Below, piece after piece: positions 22,249 to 36,098 of a stretch of DNA of 64,000 nt. Position 1 is the stretch's first letter; each line of letters opens with the position of its first letter. Both the position numbers and the translations under genes were made by a program. The stretch is from contig JBBELK010001419.1 of assembly GCA_037783545.1 (NCBI GenBank), positions 1-64,000 on the forward strand, given 5' to 3'. The DNA comes from Henricia sp. BOLD:AAB3569. Taxonomy: Eukaryota; Echinodermata; Asteroidea; Spinulosida; Echinasteridae. The notes beneath the pieces are model-generated. The model was not told the origin of the DNA and did no database searches. It saw only the letters and a program-made list of their open reading frames with translations.

Positions 22249-23133
22249 ATGTTCCGACGAACTTCAAATTTTGCATGCTCCAAGCACTCTATATTGCGCA
22301 CTTGTCCTAAAAAATTGACAGACTTTCGCCGGGAAATGGCAGAGAAATTTCAGAGTTTAGGAAAAGAGGGGTTGGAGCTTCCTGGATGCTCCCGCAACCT
22401 GTGGCTGTCTGTACACACCTCTTTGGTGTACTCCTGACTCGTGCGCATGCTCAGTACTTCGGACTGTCGTTGACACGGCCCAGTTTGGGACGGGATTTTG
22501 GTCAAAGTGTGGTCCAAACGTCGGCAAATTTGGAGGTCGAAAAATGTTCCGACGAACTTCAAATTTTGCATGCTCCAAGCACTCTATATTGCGCACTTGT
22601 CCTAAAAAATTGACAGACTTTCGCCGGGAAATGGCAGAGAAATTTCAGAGTTTAGGAAAAAAGGGGTTGGAGCTTCCTGGATGCTCCCGCAACCTGTGGC
22701 TGTCTGTACACACCTCTTTGGTGTACTCCTGACTCGTGCGCATGCTCAGTACTTCGGACTGTCGTTGACACGGCCCAGTTTGGGACGGGATTTTGGTCAA
22801 AGTGTGGTCCAAACGTCGGCAAATTTGGAGGTCGAAAAATGTTCCGACGAACTTCAAATTTTGCATGCTCCAAGCACTCTATATTGCGCACTTGTCCTAA
22901 CAAATTGACAGACTTTCGCCGGGAAATGGCAGAGAAATTTCAGAGTTTAGGAAAAAAGGGGTTGGAGCTTCCTGGATGCTCCCGCAACCTGTGGCTGTCT
23001 GTACACACCTCTTTGGTGTACTCCTGACTCGTGCGCATGCTCAGTACTTCGGACTGTCGTTGACACGGCCCAGTTTGGGACGGGATTTTGGTCAAAGTGT
23101 GGTCCAAACGTCGGCAAATTTGGAGGTCGAAAA
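22249..23133. repeat. Long-range duplicated triplet of monomers, right member
   Basis: Monomers start at 22,249, 22,544 and 22,839, with AAAGAGG at 22,366 and TAACAAA at 22,901. Both markers sit 8,127 bases after their counterparts at 14,239 and 14,774. This member begins immediately after the 181-bp truncated monomer, so the truncation junction could be an edge of the copied segment. Confidence 0.65.
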
Positions 23134-25202
23134 ATGTTCCGACGAACTTCAAATTTTGCATGCTCCTTAGCACTCTATATTGCGCACTTGTCCTAAAAAA
23201 TTGACAGACTTTCGCCGGGAAATGGCAGAGAAATTTCAGAGTTTAGGAAAAAAGGGGTTGGAGCTTCCTGGATGCTCCCGCAACCTGTGGCTGTCTGTAC
23301 ACACCTCTTTGGTGTACTCCTGACTCGTGCGCATGCTCAGTACTTCGGACTGTCGTTGACACGGCCCAGTTTGGACGGGATTTTGGTCAAAGTGTGGTCC
23401 AAACGTCGGCAAATTTGGAGGTCGAAAAATGTTCCGACGAACTTCAAATTTTGCAATGCTCCAAGCACTCTATATTGCGCACTTGTCCTAAAAAAATTGA
23501 CAGACTTTCGCCGGGAAATGGCAGAGAAATTTCAGAGTTTAGGAAAAAAGGGGTTGGAGCTTCCTGGATGCTCCCGCAACCTGTGGCTGTCTGTACACAC
23601 CTCTTTGGTGTACTCCTGACTCGTGCGCATGCTCAGTACTTCGGACTGTCGTTGACACGGCCCAGTTTGGACGGGATTTTGGTCAAAGTGTGGTCCAAAC
23701 GTCGGCAAATTTGGAGGTCGAAAAATGTTCCGACGAACTTCAAATTTTGCATGCTCCAAGCACTCTATATTGCGCACTTGTCCTAAAAAATTGACAGACT
23801 TTCGCCGGGAAATGGCAGAGAAATTTCAGAGTTTAGGAAAAAAGGGGTTGGAGCTTCCTGGATGCTCCCGCAACCTGTGGCTGTCTGTACACACCTCTTT
23901 GGTGTACTCCTGACTCGTGCGCATGCTCAGTACTTCGGACTGTCGTTGACACGGCCCAGTTTGGGACGGGATTTTGGTCAAAGTGTGGTCCAAACGTCGG
24001 CAAATTTGGAGGTCGAAAAATGTTCCGACGAACTTCAAATTTTGCATGCTCCAAGCACTCTATATTGCGCACTTGTCCTAAAAAATTGACAGACTTTCGC
24101 CGGGAAATGGCAGAGAAATTTCAGAGTTTAGGAAAAAAGGGGTTGGAGCTTCCTGGATGCTCCCGCAACCTGTGGCTGTCTGTACACACCTCTTTGGTGT
24201 AACTCCTGACTCGTGCGCATGCTCAGTACTTCGGACTGTCGTTGACACGGCCCAGTTTGGGACGGGATTTTGGTCAAAGTGTGGTCCAAACGTCGGCAAA
24301 TTTGGAGGTCGAAAAATGTTCCGACGAACTTCAAATTTTGCATGCTCCAAGCACTCTATATTGCGCACTTGTCCTAAAAAATTGACAGACTTTCGCCGGG
24401 AAATGGCAGAGAAATTTCAGAGTTTAGGAAAAAAGGGGTTGGAGCTTCCTGGATGCTCCCGCAACCTGTGGCTGTCTGTACACACCTCTTTGGTGTACTC
24501 CTGACTCGTGCGCATGCTCAGTACTTCGGACTGTCGTTGACACGGCCCAGTTTGGGACGGGATTTTGGTCAAAGTGTGGTCCAAACGTCGGCAAATTTGG
24601 AGGTCGAAAAATGTTCCGACGAACTTCAAATTTTGCATGCTCCAAGCACTCTATATTGCGCACTTGTCCTAAAAAAATTGACAGACTTTCGCCGGGAAAT
24701 GGCAGAGAAATTTCAGAGTTTAGGAAAAAAGGGGTTGGAGCTTCCTGGATGCTCCCGCAACCTGTGGCTGTCTGTACACACCTCTTTGGTGTACTCCTGA
24801 CTCGTGCGCATGCTCAGTACTTCGGACTGTCGTTGACACGGCCCAGTTTGGGACGGGATTTTGGTCAAAGTGTGGTCCAAACGTCGGCAAATTTGGAGGT
24901 CGAAAAATGTTCCGACGAACTTCAAATTTTGCATGCTCCAAGCACTCTATATTGCGCACTTGTCCTAAAAAAATTGACAGACTTTCGCCGGGAAATGGCA
25001 GAGAAATTTCAGAGTTTAGGAAAAAAGGGGTTGGAGCTTCCTGGATGCTCCTGCAACCTGTGGCTGTCTGTACACACCTCTTTGGTGTACTCCTGACTCG
25101 TGCGCATGCTCAGTACTTCGGACTGTCGTTGACACGGCCCAGTTTGGGACGGGATTTTGGTCAAAGTGTGGTCCAAACGTCGGCAAATTTGGAGGTCGAA
25201 AA
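23134..25202. repeat. Seven monomers with single-base length changes
   Basis: The first two share loss of one G in GTTTGGGAC (near 23,371 and 23,667), which perfects the local inverted repeat. The first also has CTCCTTAGC near 23,167, and the second has an extra A in GCAATGC and a seven-A run. The monomer starting at 24,020 has GTGTAACTCC (one extra A). The monomers starting at 24,611 and 24,907 have seven-A runs, and the latter has a CpG to TpG change at 25,052. After that base, variation stops abruptly. Confidence 0.8.
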
Positions 25203-28200
25203 ATGTTCCGACGAACTTCAAATTTTGCATGCTCCAAGCACTCTATATTGCGCACTTGTCCTAAAAAATTGACAGACTTTCGCCGGGAAATGGCAGAGAA
25301 ATTTCAGAGTTTAGGAAAAAAGGGGTTGGAGCTTCCTGGATGCTCCCGCAACCTGTGGCTGTCTGTACACACCTCTTTGGTGTACTCCTGACTCGTGCGC
25401 ATGCTCAGTACTTCGGACTGTCGTTGACACGGCCCAGTTTGGGACGGGATTTTGGTCAAAGTGTGGTCCAAACGTCGGCAAATTTGGAGGTCGAAAAATG
25501 TTCCGACGAACTTCAAATTTTGCATGCTCCAAGCACTCTATATTGCGCACTTGTCCTAAAAAATTGACAGACTTTCGCCGGGAAATGGCAGAGAAATTTC
25601 AGAGTTTAGGAAAAAAGGGGTTGGAGCTTCCTGGATGCTCCCGCAACCTGTGGCTGTCTGTACACACCTCTTTGGTGTACTCCTGACTCGTGCGCATGCT
25701 CAGTACTTCGGACTGTCGTTGACACGGCCCAGTTTGGGACGGGATTTTGGTCAAAGTGTGGTCCAAACGTCGGCAAATTTGGAGGTCGAAAAATGTTCCG
25801 ACGAACTTCAAATTTTGCATGCTCCAAGCACTCTATATTGCGCACTTGTCCTAAAAAATTGACAGACTTTCGCCGGGAAATGGCAGAGAAATTTCAGAGT
25901 TTAGGAAAAAAGGGGTTGGAGCTTCCTGGATGCTCCCGCAACCTGTGGCTGTCTGTACACACCTCTTTGGTGTACTCCTGACTCGTGCGCATGCTCAGTA
26001 CTTCGGACTGTCGTTGACACGGCCCAGTTTGGGACGGGATTTTGGTCAAAGTGTGGTCCAAACGTCGGCAAATTTGGAGGTCGAAAAATGTTCCGACGAA
26101 CTTCAAATTTTGCATGCTCCAAGCACTCTATATTGCGCACTTGTCCTAAAAAATTGACAGACTTTCGCCGGGAAATGGCAGAGAAATTTCAGAGTTTAGG
26201 AAAAAAGGGGTTGGAGCTTCCTGGATGCTCCCGCAACCTGTGGCTGTCTGTACACACCTCTTTGGTGTACTCCTGACTCGTGCGCATGCTCAGTACTTCG
26301 GACTGTCGTTGACACGGCCCAGTTTGGGACGGGATTTTGGTCAAAGTGTGGTCCAAACGTCGGCAAATTTGGAGGTCGAAAAATGTTCCGACGAACTTCA
26401 AATTTTGCATGCTCCAAGCACTCTATATTGCGCACTTGTCCTAAAAAATTGACAGACTTTCGCCGGGAAATGGCAGAGAAATTTCAGAGTTTAGGAAAAA
26501 AGGGGTTGGAGCTTCCTGGATGCTCCCGCAACCTGTGGCTGTCTGTACACACCTCTTTGGTGTACTCCTGACTCGTGCGCATGCTCAGTACTTCGGACTG
26601 TCGTTGACACGGCCCAGTTTGGGACGGGATTTTGGTCAAAGTGTGGTCCAAACGTCGGCAAATTTGGAGGTCGAAAAATGTTCCGACGAACTTCAAATTT
26701 TGCATGCTCCAAGCACTCTATATTGCGCACTTGTCCTAAAAAATTGACAGACTTTCGCCGGGAAATGGCAGAGAAATTTCAGAGTTTAGGAAAAAAGGGG
26801 TTGGAGCTTCCTGGATGCTCCCGCAACCTGTGGCTGTCTGTACACACCTCTTTGGTGTACTCCTGACTCGTGCGCATGCTCAGTACTTCGGACTGTCGTT
26901 GACACGGCCCAGTTTGGGACGGGATTTTGGTCAAAGTGTGGTCCAAACGTCGGCAAATTTGGAGGTCGAAAAATGTTCCGACGAACTTCAAATTTTGCAT
27001 GCTCCAAGCACTCTATATTGCGCACTTGTCCTAAAAAATTGACAGACTTTCGCCGGGAAATGGCAGAGAAATTTCAGAGTTTAGGAAAAAAGGGGTTGGA
27101 GCTTCCTGGATGCTCCCGCAACCTGTGGCTGTCTGTACACACCTCTTTGGTGTACTCCTGACTCGTGCGCATGCTCAGTACTTCGGACTGTCGTTGACAC
27201 GGCCCAGTTTGGGACGGGATTTTGGTCAAAGTGTGGTCCAAACGTCGGCAAATTTGGAGGTCGAAAAATGTTCCGACGAACTTCAAATTTTGCATGCTCC
27301 AAGCACTCTATATTGCGCACTTGTCCTAAAAAATTGACAGACTTTCGCCGGGAAATGGCAGAGAAATTTCAGAGTTTAGGAAAAAAGGGGTTGGAGCTTC
27401 CTGGATGCTCCCGCAACCTGTGGCTGTCTGTACACACCTCTTTGGTGTACTCCTGACTCGTGCGCATGCTCAGTACTTCGGACTGTCGTTGACACGGCCC
27501 AGTTTGGGACGGGATTTTGGTCAAAGTGTGGTCCAAACGTCGGCAAATTTGGAGGTCGAAAAATGTTCCGACGAACTTCAAATTTTGCATGCTCCAAGCA
27601 CTCTATATTGCGCACTTGTCCTAAAAAATTGACAGACTTTCGCCGGGAAATGGCAGAGAAATTTCAGAGTTTAGGAAAAAAGGGGTTGGAGCTTCCTGGA
27701 TGCTCCCGCAACCTGTGGCTGTCTGTACACACCTCTTTGGTGTACTCCTGACTCGTGCGCATGCTCAGTACTTCGGACTGTCGTTGACACGGCCCAGTTT
27801 GGGACGGGATTTTGGTCAAAGTGTGGTCCAAACGTCGGCAAATTTGGAGGTCGAAAAATGTTCCGACGAACTTCAAATTTTGCATGCTCCAAGCACTCTA
27901 TATTGCGCACTTGTCCTAAAAAATTGACAGACTTTCGCCGGGAAATGGCAGAGAAATTTCAGAGTTTAGGAAAAAAGGGGTTGGAGCTTCCTGGATGCTC
28001 CCGCAACCTGTGGCTGTCTGTACACACCTCTTTGGTGTACTCCTGACTCGTGCGCATGCTCAGTACTTCGGACTGTCGTTGACACGGCCCAGTTTGGGAC
28101 GGGATTTTGGTCAAAGTGTGGTCCAAACGTCGGCAAATTTGGAGGTCGAAAAATGTTCCGACGAACTTCAAATTTTGCATGCTCCAAGCACTCTATATTG

Positions 28201-31200
28201 CGCACTTGTCCTAAAAAATTGACAGACTTTCGCCGGGAAATGGCAGAGAAATTTCAGAGTTTAGGAAAAAAGGGGTTGGAGCTTCCTGGATGCTCCCGCA
28301 ACCTGTGGCTGTCTGTACACACCTCTTTGGTGTACTCCTGACTCGTGCGCATGCTCAGTACTTCGGACTGTCGTTGACACGGCCCAGTTTGGGACGGGAT
28401 TTTGGTCAAAGTGTGGTCCAAACGTCGGCAAATTTGGAGGTCGAAAAATGTTCCGACGAACTTCAAATTTTGCATGCTCCAAGCACTCTATATTGCGCAC
28501 TTGTCCTAAAAAATTGACAGACTTTCGCCGGGAAATGGCAGAGAAATTTCAGAGTTTAGGAAAAAAGGGGTTGGAGCTTCCTGGATGCTCCCGCAACCTG
28601 TGGCTGTCTGTACACACCTCTTTGGTGTACTCCTGACTCGTGCGCATGCTCAGTACTTCGGACTGTCGTTGACACGGCCCAGTTTGGGACGGGATTTTGG
28701 TCAAAGTGTGGTCCAAACGTCGGCAAATTTGGAGGTCGAAAAATGTTCCGACGAACTTCAAATTTTGCATGCTCCAAGCACTCTATATTGCGCACTTGTC
28801 CTAAAAAATTGACAGACTTTCGCCGGGAAATGGCAGAGAAATTTCAGAGTTTAGGAAAAAAGGGGTTGGAGCTTCCTGGATGCTCCCGCAACCTGTGGCT
28901 GTCTGTACACACCTCTTTGGTGTACTCCTGACTCGTGCGCATGCTCAGTACTTCGGACTGTCGTTGACACGGCCCAGTTTGGGACGGGATTTTGGTCAAA
29001 GTGTGGTCCAAACGTCGGCAAATTTGGAGGTCGAAAAATGTTCCGACGAACTTCAAATTTTGCATGCTCCAAGCACTCTATATTGCGCACTTGTCCTAAA
29101 AAATTGACAGACTTTCGCCGGGAAATGGCAGAGAAATTTCAGAGTTTAGGAAAAAAGGGGTTGGAGCTTCCTGGATGCTCCCGCAACCTGTGGCTGTCTG
29201 TACACACCTCTTTGGTGTACTCCTGACTCGTGCGCATGCTCAGTACTTCGGACTGTCGTTGACACGGCCCAGTTTGGGACGGGATTTTGGTCAAAGTGTG
29301 GTCCAAACGTCGGCAAATTTGGAGGTCGAAAAATGTTCCGACGAACTTCAAATTTTGCATGCTCCAAGCACTCTATATTGCGCACTTGTCCTAAAAAATT
29401 GACAGACTTTCGCCGGGAAATGGCAGAGAAATTTCAGAGTTTAGGAAAAAAGGGGTTGGAGCTTCCTGGATGCTCCCGCAACCTGTGGCTGTCTGTACAC
29501 ACCTCTTTGGTGTACTCCTGACTCGTGCGCATGCTCAGTACTTCGGACTGTCGTTGACACGGCCCAGTTTGGGACGGGATTTTGGTCAAAGTGTGGTCCA
29601 AACGTCGGCAAATTTGGAGGTCGAAAAATGTTCCGACGAACTTCAAATTTTGCATGCTCCAAGCACTCTATATTGCGCACTTGTCCTAAAAAATTGACAG
29701 ACTTTCGCCGGGAAATGGCAGAGAAATTTCAGAGTTTAGGAAAAAAGGGGTTGGAGCTTCCTGGATGCTCCCGCAACCTGTGGCTGTCTGTACACACCTC
29801 TTTGGTGTACTCCTGACTCGTGCGCATGCTCAGTACTTCGGACTGTCGTTGACACGGCCCAGTTTGGGACGGGATTTTGGTCAAAGTGTGGTCCAAACGT
29901 CGGCAAATTTGGAGGTCGAAAAATGTTCCGACGAACTTCAAATTTTGCATGCTCCAAGCACTCTATATTGCGCACTTGTCCTAAAAAATTGACAGACTTT
30001 CGCCGGGAAATGGCAGAGAAATTTCAGAGTTTAGGAAAAAAGGGGTTGGAGCTTCCTGGATGCTCCCGCAACCTGTGGCTGTCTGTACACACCTCTTTGG
30101 TGTACTCCTGACTCGTGCGCATGCTCAGTACTTCGGACTGTCGTTGACACGGCCCAGTTTGGGACGGGATTTTGGTCAAAGTGTGGTCCAAACGTCGGCA
30201 AATTTGGAGGTCGAAAAATGTTCCGACGAACTTCAAATTTTGCATGCTCCAAGCACTCTATATTGCGCACTTGTCCTAAAAAATTGACAGACTTTCGCCG
30301 GGAAATGGCAGAGAAATTTCAGAGTTTAGGAAAAAAGGGGTTGGAGCTTCCTGGATGCTCCCGCAACCTGTGGCTGTCTGTACACACCTCTTTGGTGTAC
30401 TCCTGACTCGTGCGCATGCTCAGTACTTCGGACTGTCGTTGACACGGCCCAGTTTGGGACGGGATTTTGGTCAAAGTGTGGTCCAAACGTCGGCAAATTT
30501 GGAGGTCGAAAAATGTTCCGACGAACTTCAAATTTTGCATGCTCCAAGCACTCTATATTGCGCACTTGTCCTAAAAAATTGACAGACTTTCGCCGGGAAA
30601 TGGCAGAGAAATTTCAGAGTTTAGGAAAAAAGGGGTTGGAGCTTCCTGGATGCTCCCGCAACCTGTGGCTGTCTGTACACACCTCTTTGGTGTACTCCTG
30701 ACTCGTGCGCATGCTCAGTACTTCGGACTGTCGTTGACACGGCCCAGTTTGGGACGGGATTTTGGTCAAAGTGTGGTCCAAACGTCGGCAAATTTGGAGG
30801 TCGAAAAATGTTCCGACGAACTTCAAATTTTGCATGCTCCAAGCACTCTATATTGCGCACTTGTCCTAAAAAATTGACAGACTTTCGCCGGGAAATGGCA
30901 GAGAAATTTCAGAGTTTAGGAAAAAAGGGGTTGGAGCTTCCTGGATGCTCCCGCAACCTGTGGCTGTCTGTACACACCTCTTTGGTGTACTCCTGACTCG
31001 TGCGCATGCTCAGTACTTCGGACTGTCGTTGACACGGCCCAGTTTGGGACGGGATTTTGGTCAAAGTGTGGTCCAAACGTCGGCAAATTTGGAGGTCGAA
31101 AAATGTTCCGACGAACTTCAAATTTTGCATGCTCCAAGCACTCTATATTGCGCACTTGTCCTAAAAAATTGACAGACTTTCGCCGGGAAATGGCAGAGAA

Positions 31201-34200
31201 ATTTCAGAGTTTAGGAAAAAAGGGGTTGGAGCTTCCTGGATGCTCCCGCAACCTGTGGCTGTCTGTACACACCTCTTTGGTGTACTCCTGACTCGTGCGC
31301 ATGCTCAGTACTTCGGACTGTCGTTGACACGGCCCAGTTTGGGACGGGATTTTGGTCAAAGTGTGGTCCAAACGTCGGCAAATTTGGAGGTCGAAAAATG
31401 TTCCGACGAACTTCAAATTTTGCATGCTCCAAGCACTCTATATTGCGCACTTGTCCTAAAAAATTGACAGACTTTCGCCGGGAAATGGCAGAGAAATTTC
31501 AGAGTTTAGGAAAAAAGGGGTTGGAGCTTCCTGGATGCTCCCGCAACCTGTGGCTGTCTGTACACACCTCTTTGGTGTACTCCTGACTCGTGCGCATGCT
31601 CAGTACTTCGGACTGTCGTTGACACGGCCCAGTTTGGGACGGGATTTTGGTCAAAGTGTGGTCCAAACGTCGGCAAATTTGGAGGTCGAAAAATGTTCCG
31701 ACGAACTTCAAATTTTGCATGCTCCAAGCACTCTATATTGCGCACTTGTCCTAAAAAATTGACAGACTTTCGCCGGGAAATGGCAGAGAAATTTCAGAGT
31801 TTAGGAAAAAAGGGGTTGGAGCTTCCTGGATGCTCCCGCAACCTGTGGCTGTCTGTACACACCTCTTTGGTGTACTCCTGACTCGTGCGCATGCTCAGTA
31901 CTTCGGACTGTCGTTGACACGGCCCAGTTTGGGACGGGATTTTGGTCAAAGTGTGGTCCAAACGTCGGCAAATTTGGAGGTCGAAAAATGTTCCGACGAA
32001 CTTCAAATTTTGCATGCTCCAAGCACTCTATATTGCGCACTTGTCCTAAAAAATTGACAGACTTTCGCCGGGAAATGGCAGAGAAATTTCAGAGTTTAGG
32101 AAAAAAGGGGTTGGAGCTTCCTGGATGCTCCCGCAACCTGTGGCTGTCTGTACACACCTCTTTGGTGTACTCCTGACTCGTGCGCATGCTCAGTACTTCG
32201 GACTGTCGTTGACACGGCCCAGTTTGGGACGGGATTTTGGTCAAAGTGTGGTCCAAACGTCGGCAAATTTGGAGGTCGAAAAATGTTCCGACGAACTTCA
32301 AATTTTGCATGCTCCAAGCACTCTATATTGCGCACTTGTCCTAAAAAATTGACAGACTTTCGCCGGGAAATGGCAGAGAAATTTCAGAGTTTAGGAAAAA
32401 AGGGGTTGGAGCTTCCTGGATGCTCCCGCAACCTGTGGCTGTCTGTACACACCTCTTTGGTGTACTCCTGACTCGTGCGCATGCTCAGTACTTCGGACTG
32501 TCGTTGACACGGCCCAGTTTGGGACGGGATTTTGGTCAAAGTGTGGTCCAAACGTCGGCAAATTTGGAGGTCGAAAAATGTTCCGACGAACTTCAAATTT
32601 TGCATGCTCCAAGCACTCTATATTGCGCACTTGTCCTAAAAAATTGACAGACTTTCGCCGGGAAATGGCAGAGAAATTTCAGAGTTTAGGAAAAAAGGGG
32701 TTGGAGCTTCCTGGATGCTCCCGCAACCTGTGGCTGTCTGTACACACCTCTTTGGTGTACTCCTGACTCGTGCGCATGCTCAGTACTTCGGACTGTCGTT
32801 GACACGGCCCAGTTTGGGACGGGATTTTGGTCAAAGTGTGGTCCAAACGTCGGCAAATTTGGAGGTCGAAAAATGTTCCGACGAACTTCAAATTTTGCAT
32901 GCTCCAAGCACTCTATATTGCGCACTTGTCCTAAAAAATTGACAGACTTTCGCCGGGAAATGGCAGAGAAATTTCAGAGTTTAGGAAAAAAGGGGTTGGA
33001 GCTTCCTGGATGCTCCCGCAACCTGTGGCTGTCTGTACACACCTCTTTGGTGTACTCCTGACTCGTGCGCATGCTCAGTACTTCGGACTGTCGTTGACAC
33101 GGCCCAGTTTGGGACGGGATTTTGGTCAAAGTGTGGTCCAAACGTCGGCAAATTTGGAGGTCGAAAAATGTTCCGACGAACTTCAAATTTTGCATGCTCC
33201 AAGCACTCTATATTGCGCACTTGTCCTAAAAAATTGACAGACTTTCGCCGGGAAATGGCAGAGAAATTTCAGAGTTTAGGAAAAAAGGGGTTGGAGCTTC
33301 CTGGATGCTCCCGCAACCTGTGGCTGTCTGTACACACCTCTTTGGTGTACTCCTGACTCGTGCGCATGCTCAGTACTTCGGACTGTCGTTGACACGGCCC
33401 AGTTTGGGACGGGATTTTGGTCAAAGTGTGGTCCAAACGTCGGCAAATTTGGAGGTCGAAAAATGTTCCGACGAACTTCAAATTTTGCATGCTCCAAGCA
33501 CTCTATATTGCGCACTTGTCCTAAAAAATTGACAGACTTTCGCCGGGAAATGGCAGAGAAATTTCAGAGTTTAGGAAAAAAGGGGTTGGAGCTTCCTGGA
33601 TGCTCCCGCAACCTGTGGCTGTCTGTACACACCTCTTTGGTGTACTCCTGACTCGTGCGCATGCTCAGTACTTCGGACTGTCGTTGACACGGCCCAGTTT
33701 GGGACGGGATTTTGGTCAAAGTGTGGTCCAAACGTCGGCAAATTTGGAGGTCGAAAAATGTTCCGACGAACTTCAAATTTTGCATGCTCCAAGCACTCTA
33801 TATTGCGCACTTGTCCTAAAAAATTGACAGACTTTCGCCGGGAAATGGCAGAGAAATTTCAGAGTTTAGGAAAAAAGGGGTTGGAGCTTCCTGGATGCTC
33901 CCGCAACCTGTGGCTGTCTGTACACACCTCTTTGGTGTACTCCTGACTCGTGCGCATGCTCAGTACTTCGGACTGTCGTTGACACGGCCCAGTTTGGGAC
34001 GGGATTTTGGTCAAAGTGTGGTCCAAACGTCGGCAAATTTGGAGGTCGAAAAATGTTCCGACGAACTTCAAATTTTGCATGCTCCAAGCACTCTATATTG
34101 CGCACTTGTCCTAAAAAATTGACAGACTTTCGCCGGGAAATGGCAGAGAAATTTCAGAGTTTAGGAAAAAAGGGGTTGGAGCTTCCTGGATGCTCCCGCA

Positions 34201-34577
34201 ACCTGTGGCTGTCTGTACACACCTCTTTGGTGTACTCCTGACTCGTGCGCATGCTCAGTACTTCGGACTGTCGTTGACACGGCCCAGTTTGGGACGGGAT
34301 TTTGGTCAAAGTGTGGTCCAAACGTCGGCAAATTTGGAGGTCGAAAAATGTTCCGACGAACTTCAAATTTTGCATGCTCCAAGCACTCTATATTGCGCAC
34401 TTGTCCTAAAAAATTGACAGACTTTCGCCGGGAAATGGCAGAGAAATTTCAGAGTTTAGGAAAAAAGGGGTTGGAGCTTCCTGGATGCTCCCGCAACCTG
34501 TGGCTGTCTGTACACACCTCTTTGGTGTACTCCTGACTCGTGCGCATGCTCAGTACTTCGGACTGTCGTTGACACGG
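25053..34577. repeat. Homogeneous block 1, about 32 identical monomers
   Basis: I see no substitution or length change across 9,525 bases. Every interval is 295 bp, and overlapping translations in several frames are unchanged throughout. Known processes giving such identity are recent segmental amplification, rolling-circle reinsertion or efficient gene conversion. Assembly consensus smoothing is the alternative. Confidence 0.9.
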
Positions 34578-35508
34578 ACCAGTTTGGGACGGGATTTTGG
34601 TCAAAGTGTGGTCCAAACGTCGGCAAATTTGGAGGTCGAAAAATGTTCCGACGAACTTCAAATTTTGCATGCTCCAAGCACTCTATATTGCGCACTTGTC
34701 CTAAAAAATTGACAGACTTTCGCCGGGAAATGGCAGAGAAATTTCAGAGTTTAGGAAAAAAGGGGTTGGAGCTTCCTGGATGCTCCCGCAACCTGTGGCT
34801 GTCTGTACACACCTCTTTGGTGTACTCCTGACTCGTGCGCATGCTCAGTACTTCGGCCTGTCGTTGACACGGCCCAGTTTGGGACGGGATTTTGGTCAAA
34901 GTGTGGTCCAAACGTCGGCAAATTTGGAGGTCGAAAAATGTTCCGACGAACTTCAAATTTTGCATGCTCCAAGCACTCTATATTGCGCACTTGTCCTAAA
35001 AAATTGACAGACTTTCGCCGGGAAATGGCAGAGAAATTTCAGAGTTTAGGAAAAAAGGGGTTGGAGCTTCCTGGATGCTCCCGCAACCTGTGGCTGTCTG
35101 TACACACCTCTTTGGTGTACTCCTGACTCGTGCGCATGCTCAGTACTTCGGACTGTCGTTGACACGGCCCAGTTTGGGACGGGATTTTGGTCAAAGTGTG
35201 GTCCAAACGTCGGCAAATTTGGAGGTCGAAAAATGTTCCGACGAACTTCAAATTTTGCATGCTCCAAGCACTCTATATTGCGCACTTGTCCTAAAAAATT
35301 GACAGACTTTCGCCGGGAAATGGCAGAGAAATTTCAGAGTTTAGGAAAAAAGGGGTTGGAGCTTCCTGGATGCTCCCGCAACCTGTGGCTGTCTGTACAC
35401 ACCTCTTTGGTGTACTCCTGACTCGTGCGCATGCTCAGTACTTCGGACTGTCGTTGACACGGCCCAGTTTGGGACGGGATTTTGGTCAAAGTGTGGTCCA
35501 AACGTCGG

Positions 35509-36098
35509 AAAATTTGGAGGTCGAAAAATGTTCCGACGAACTTCAAATTTTGCATGCTCCAAGCACTCTATATTGCGCACTTGTCCTAAAAAATTGACAG
35601 ACTTTCGCCGGGAAATGGCAGAGAAATTTCAGAGTTTAGGAAAAAAGGGGTTGGAGCTTCCTGGATGCTCCCGCAACCTGTGGCTGTTTGTACACACCTC
35701 TTTGGTGTACTCCTGACTCGTGCGCATGCTCAGTACTTCGGACTGTCGTTGACACGGCCCAGTTTGGGACGGGATTTTGGTCAAAGTGTGGTCCAAACGT
35801 CGGCAAATTTGGAGGTCGAAAAATGTTCCGACGAACTTCAAATTTTGCATGCTCCAAGCACTCTATATTGCGCACTTGTCCTAAAAAATTGACAGACTTT
35901 CGCCGGGAAATGGCAGAGAAATTTCAGAGTTTAGGAAAAAAGGGGTTGGAGCTTCCTGGATGCTCCCGCAACCTGTGGCTGTCTGTACACACCTCTTTGG
36001 TGTACTCCTGACTCGTGCGCATGCTCAGTACTTCGGACTGTCGTTGAGACGGCCCAGTTTGGGACGGGATTTTGGTCAAAGTGTGGTCCAAACGTCGG
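35509..36098. repeat. Dimer higher-order unit, copy 1 (590 bp)
   Basis: Three linked substitutions: C to A at 35,509 (TCGGAAAAT), C to T at 35,688 (CTGTTTG) and C to G at 36,048 (GTTGAGAC). All recur 590 bases downstream. Confidence 0.88.

Larger units (their letters stand above)
1..25202. repeat. Heterogeneous domain of the array
   Basis: The domain contains 86 monomer intervals, 29 of them not 295 bp. Many point variants occur in linked sets that recur at multiples of the monomer length, which exposes nested higher-order duplications. The AGATAAA variant is confined to 2.4-8.7 kb. The TAACAAA variant occurs at 3,326, 11,295, 14,774, 15,364, 20,078 and 22,901. This density of old variants and deletions contrasts with the following 39 kb. 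By analogy with other satellites, such heterogeneity is usual towards array edges, but no edge is visible here. Confidence 0.9.

Noticed and set aside
21434-22318. 294-codon open frame on the plus strand
   Set aside because: It exists only because one-base losses and the truncated monomer put successive repeats in a shared frame. It is a translation of satellite in shifting phase, with no coding signature.
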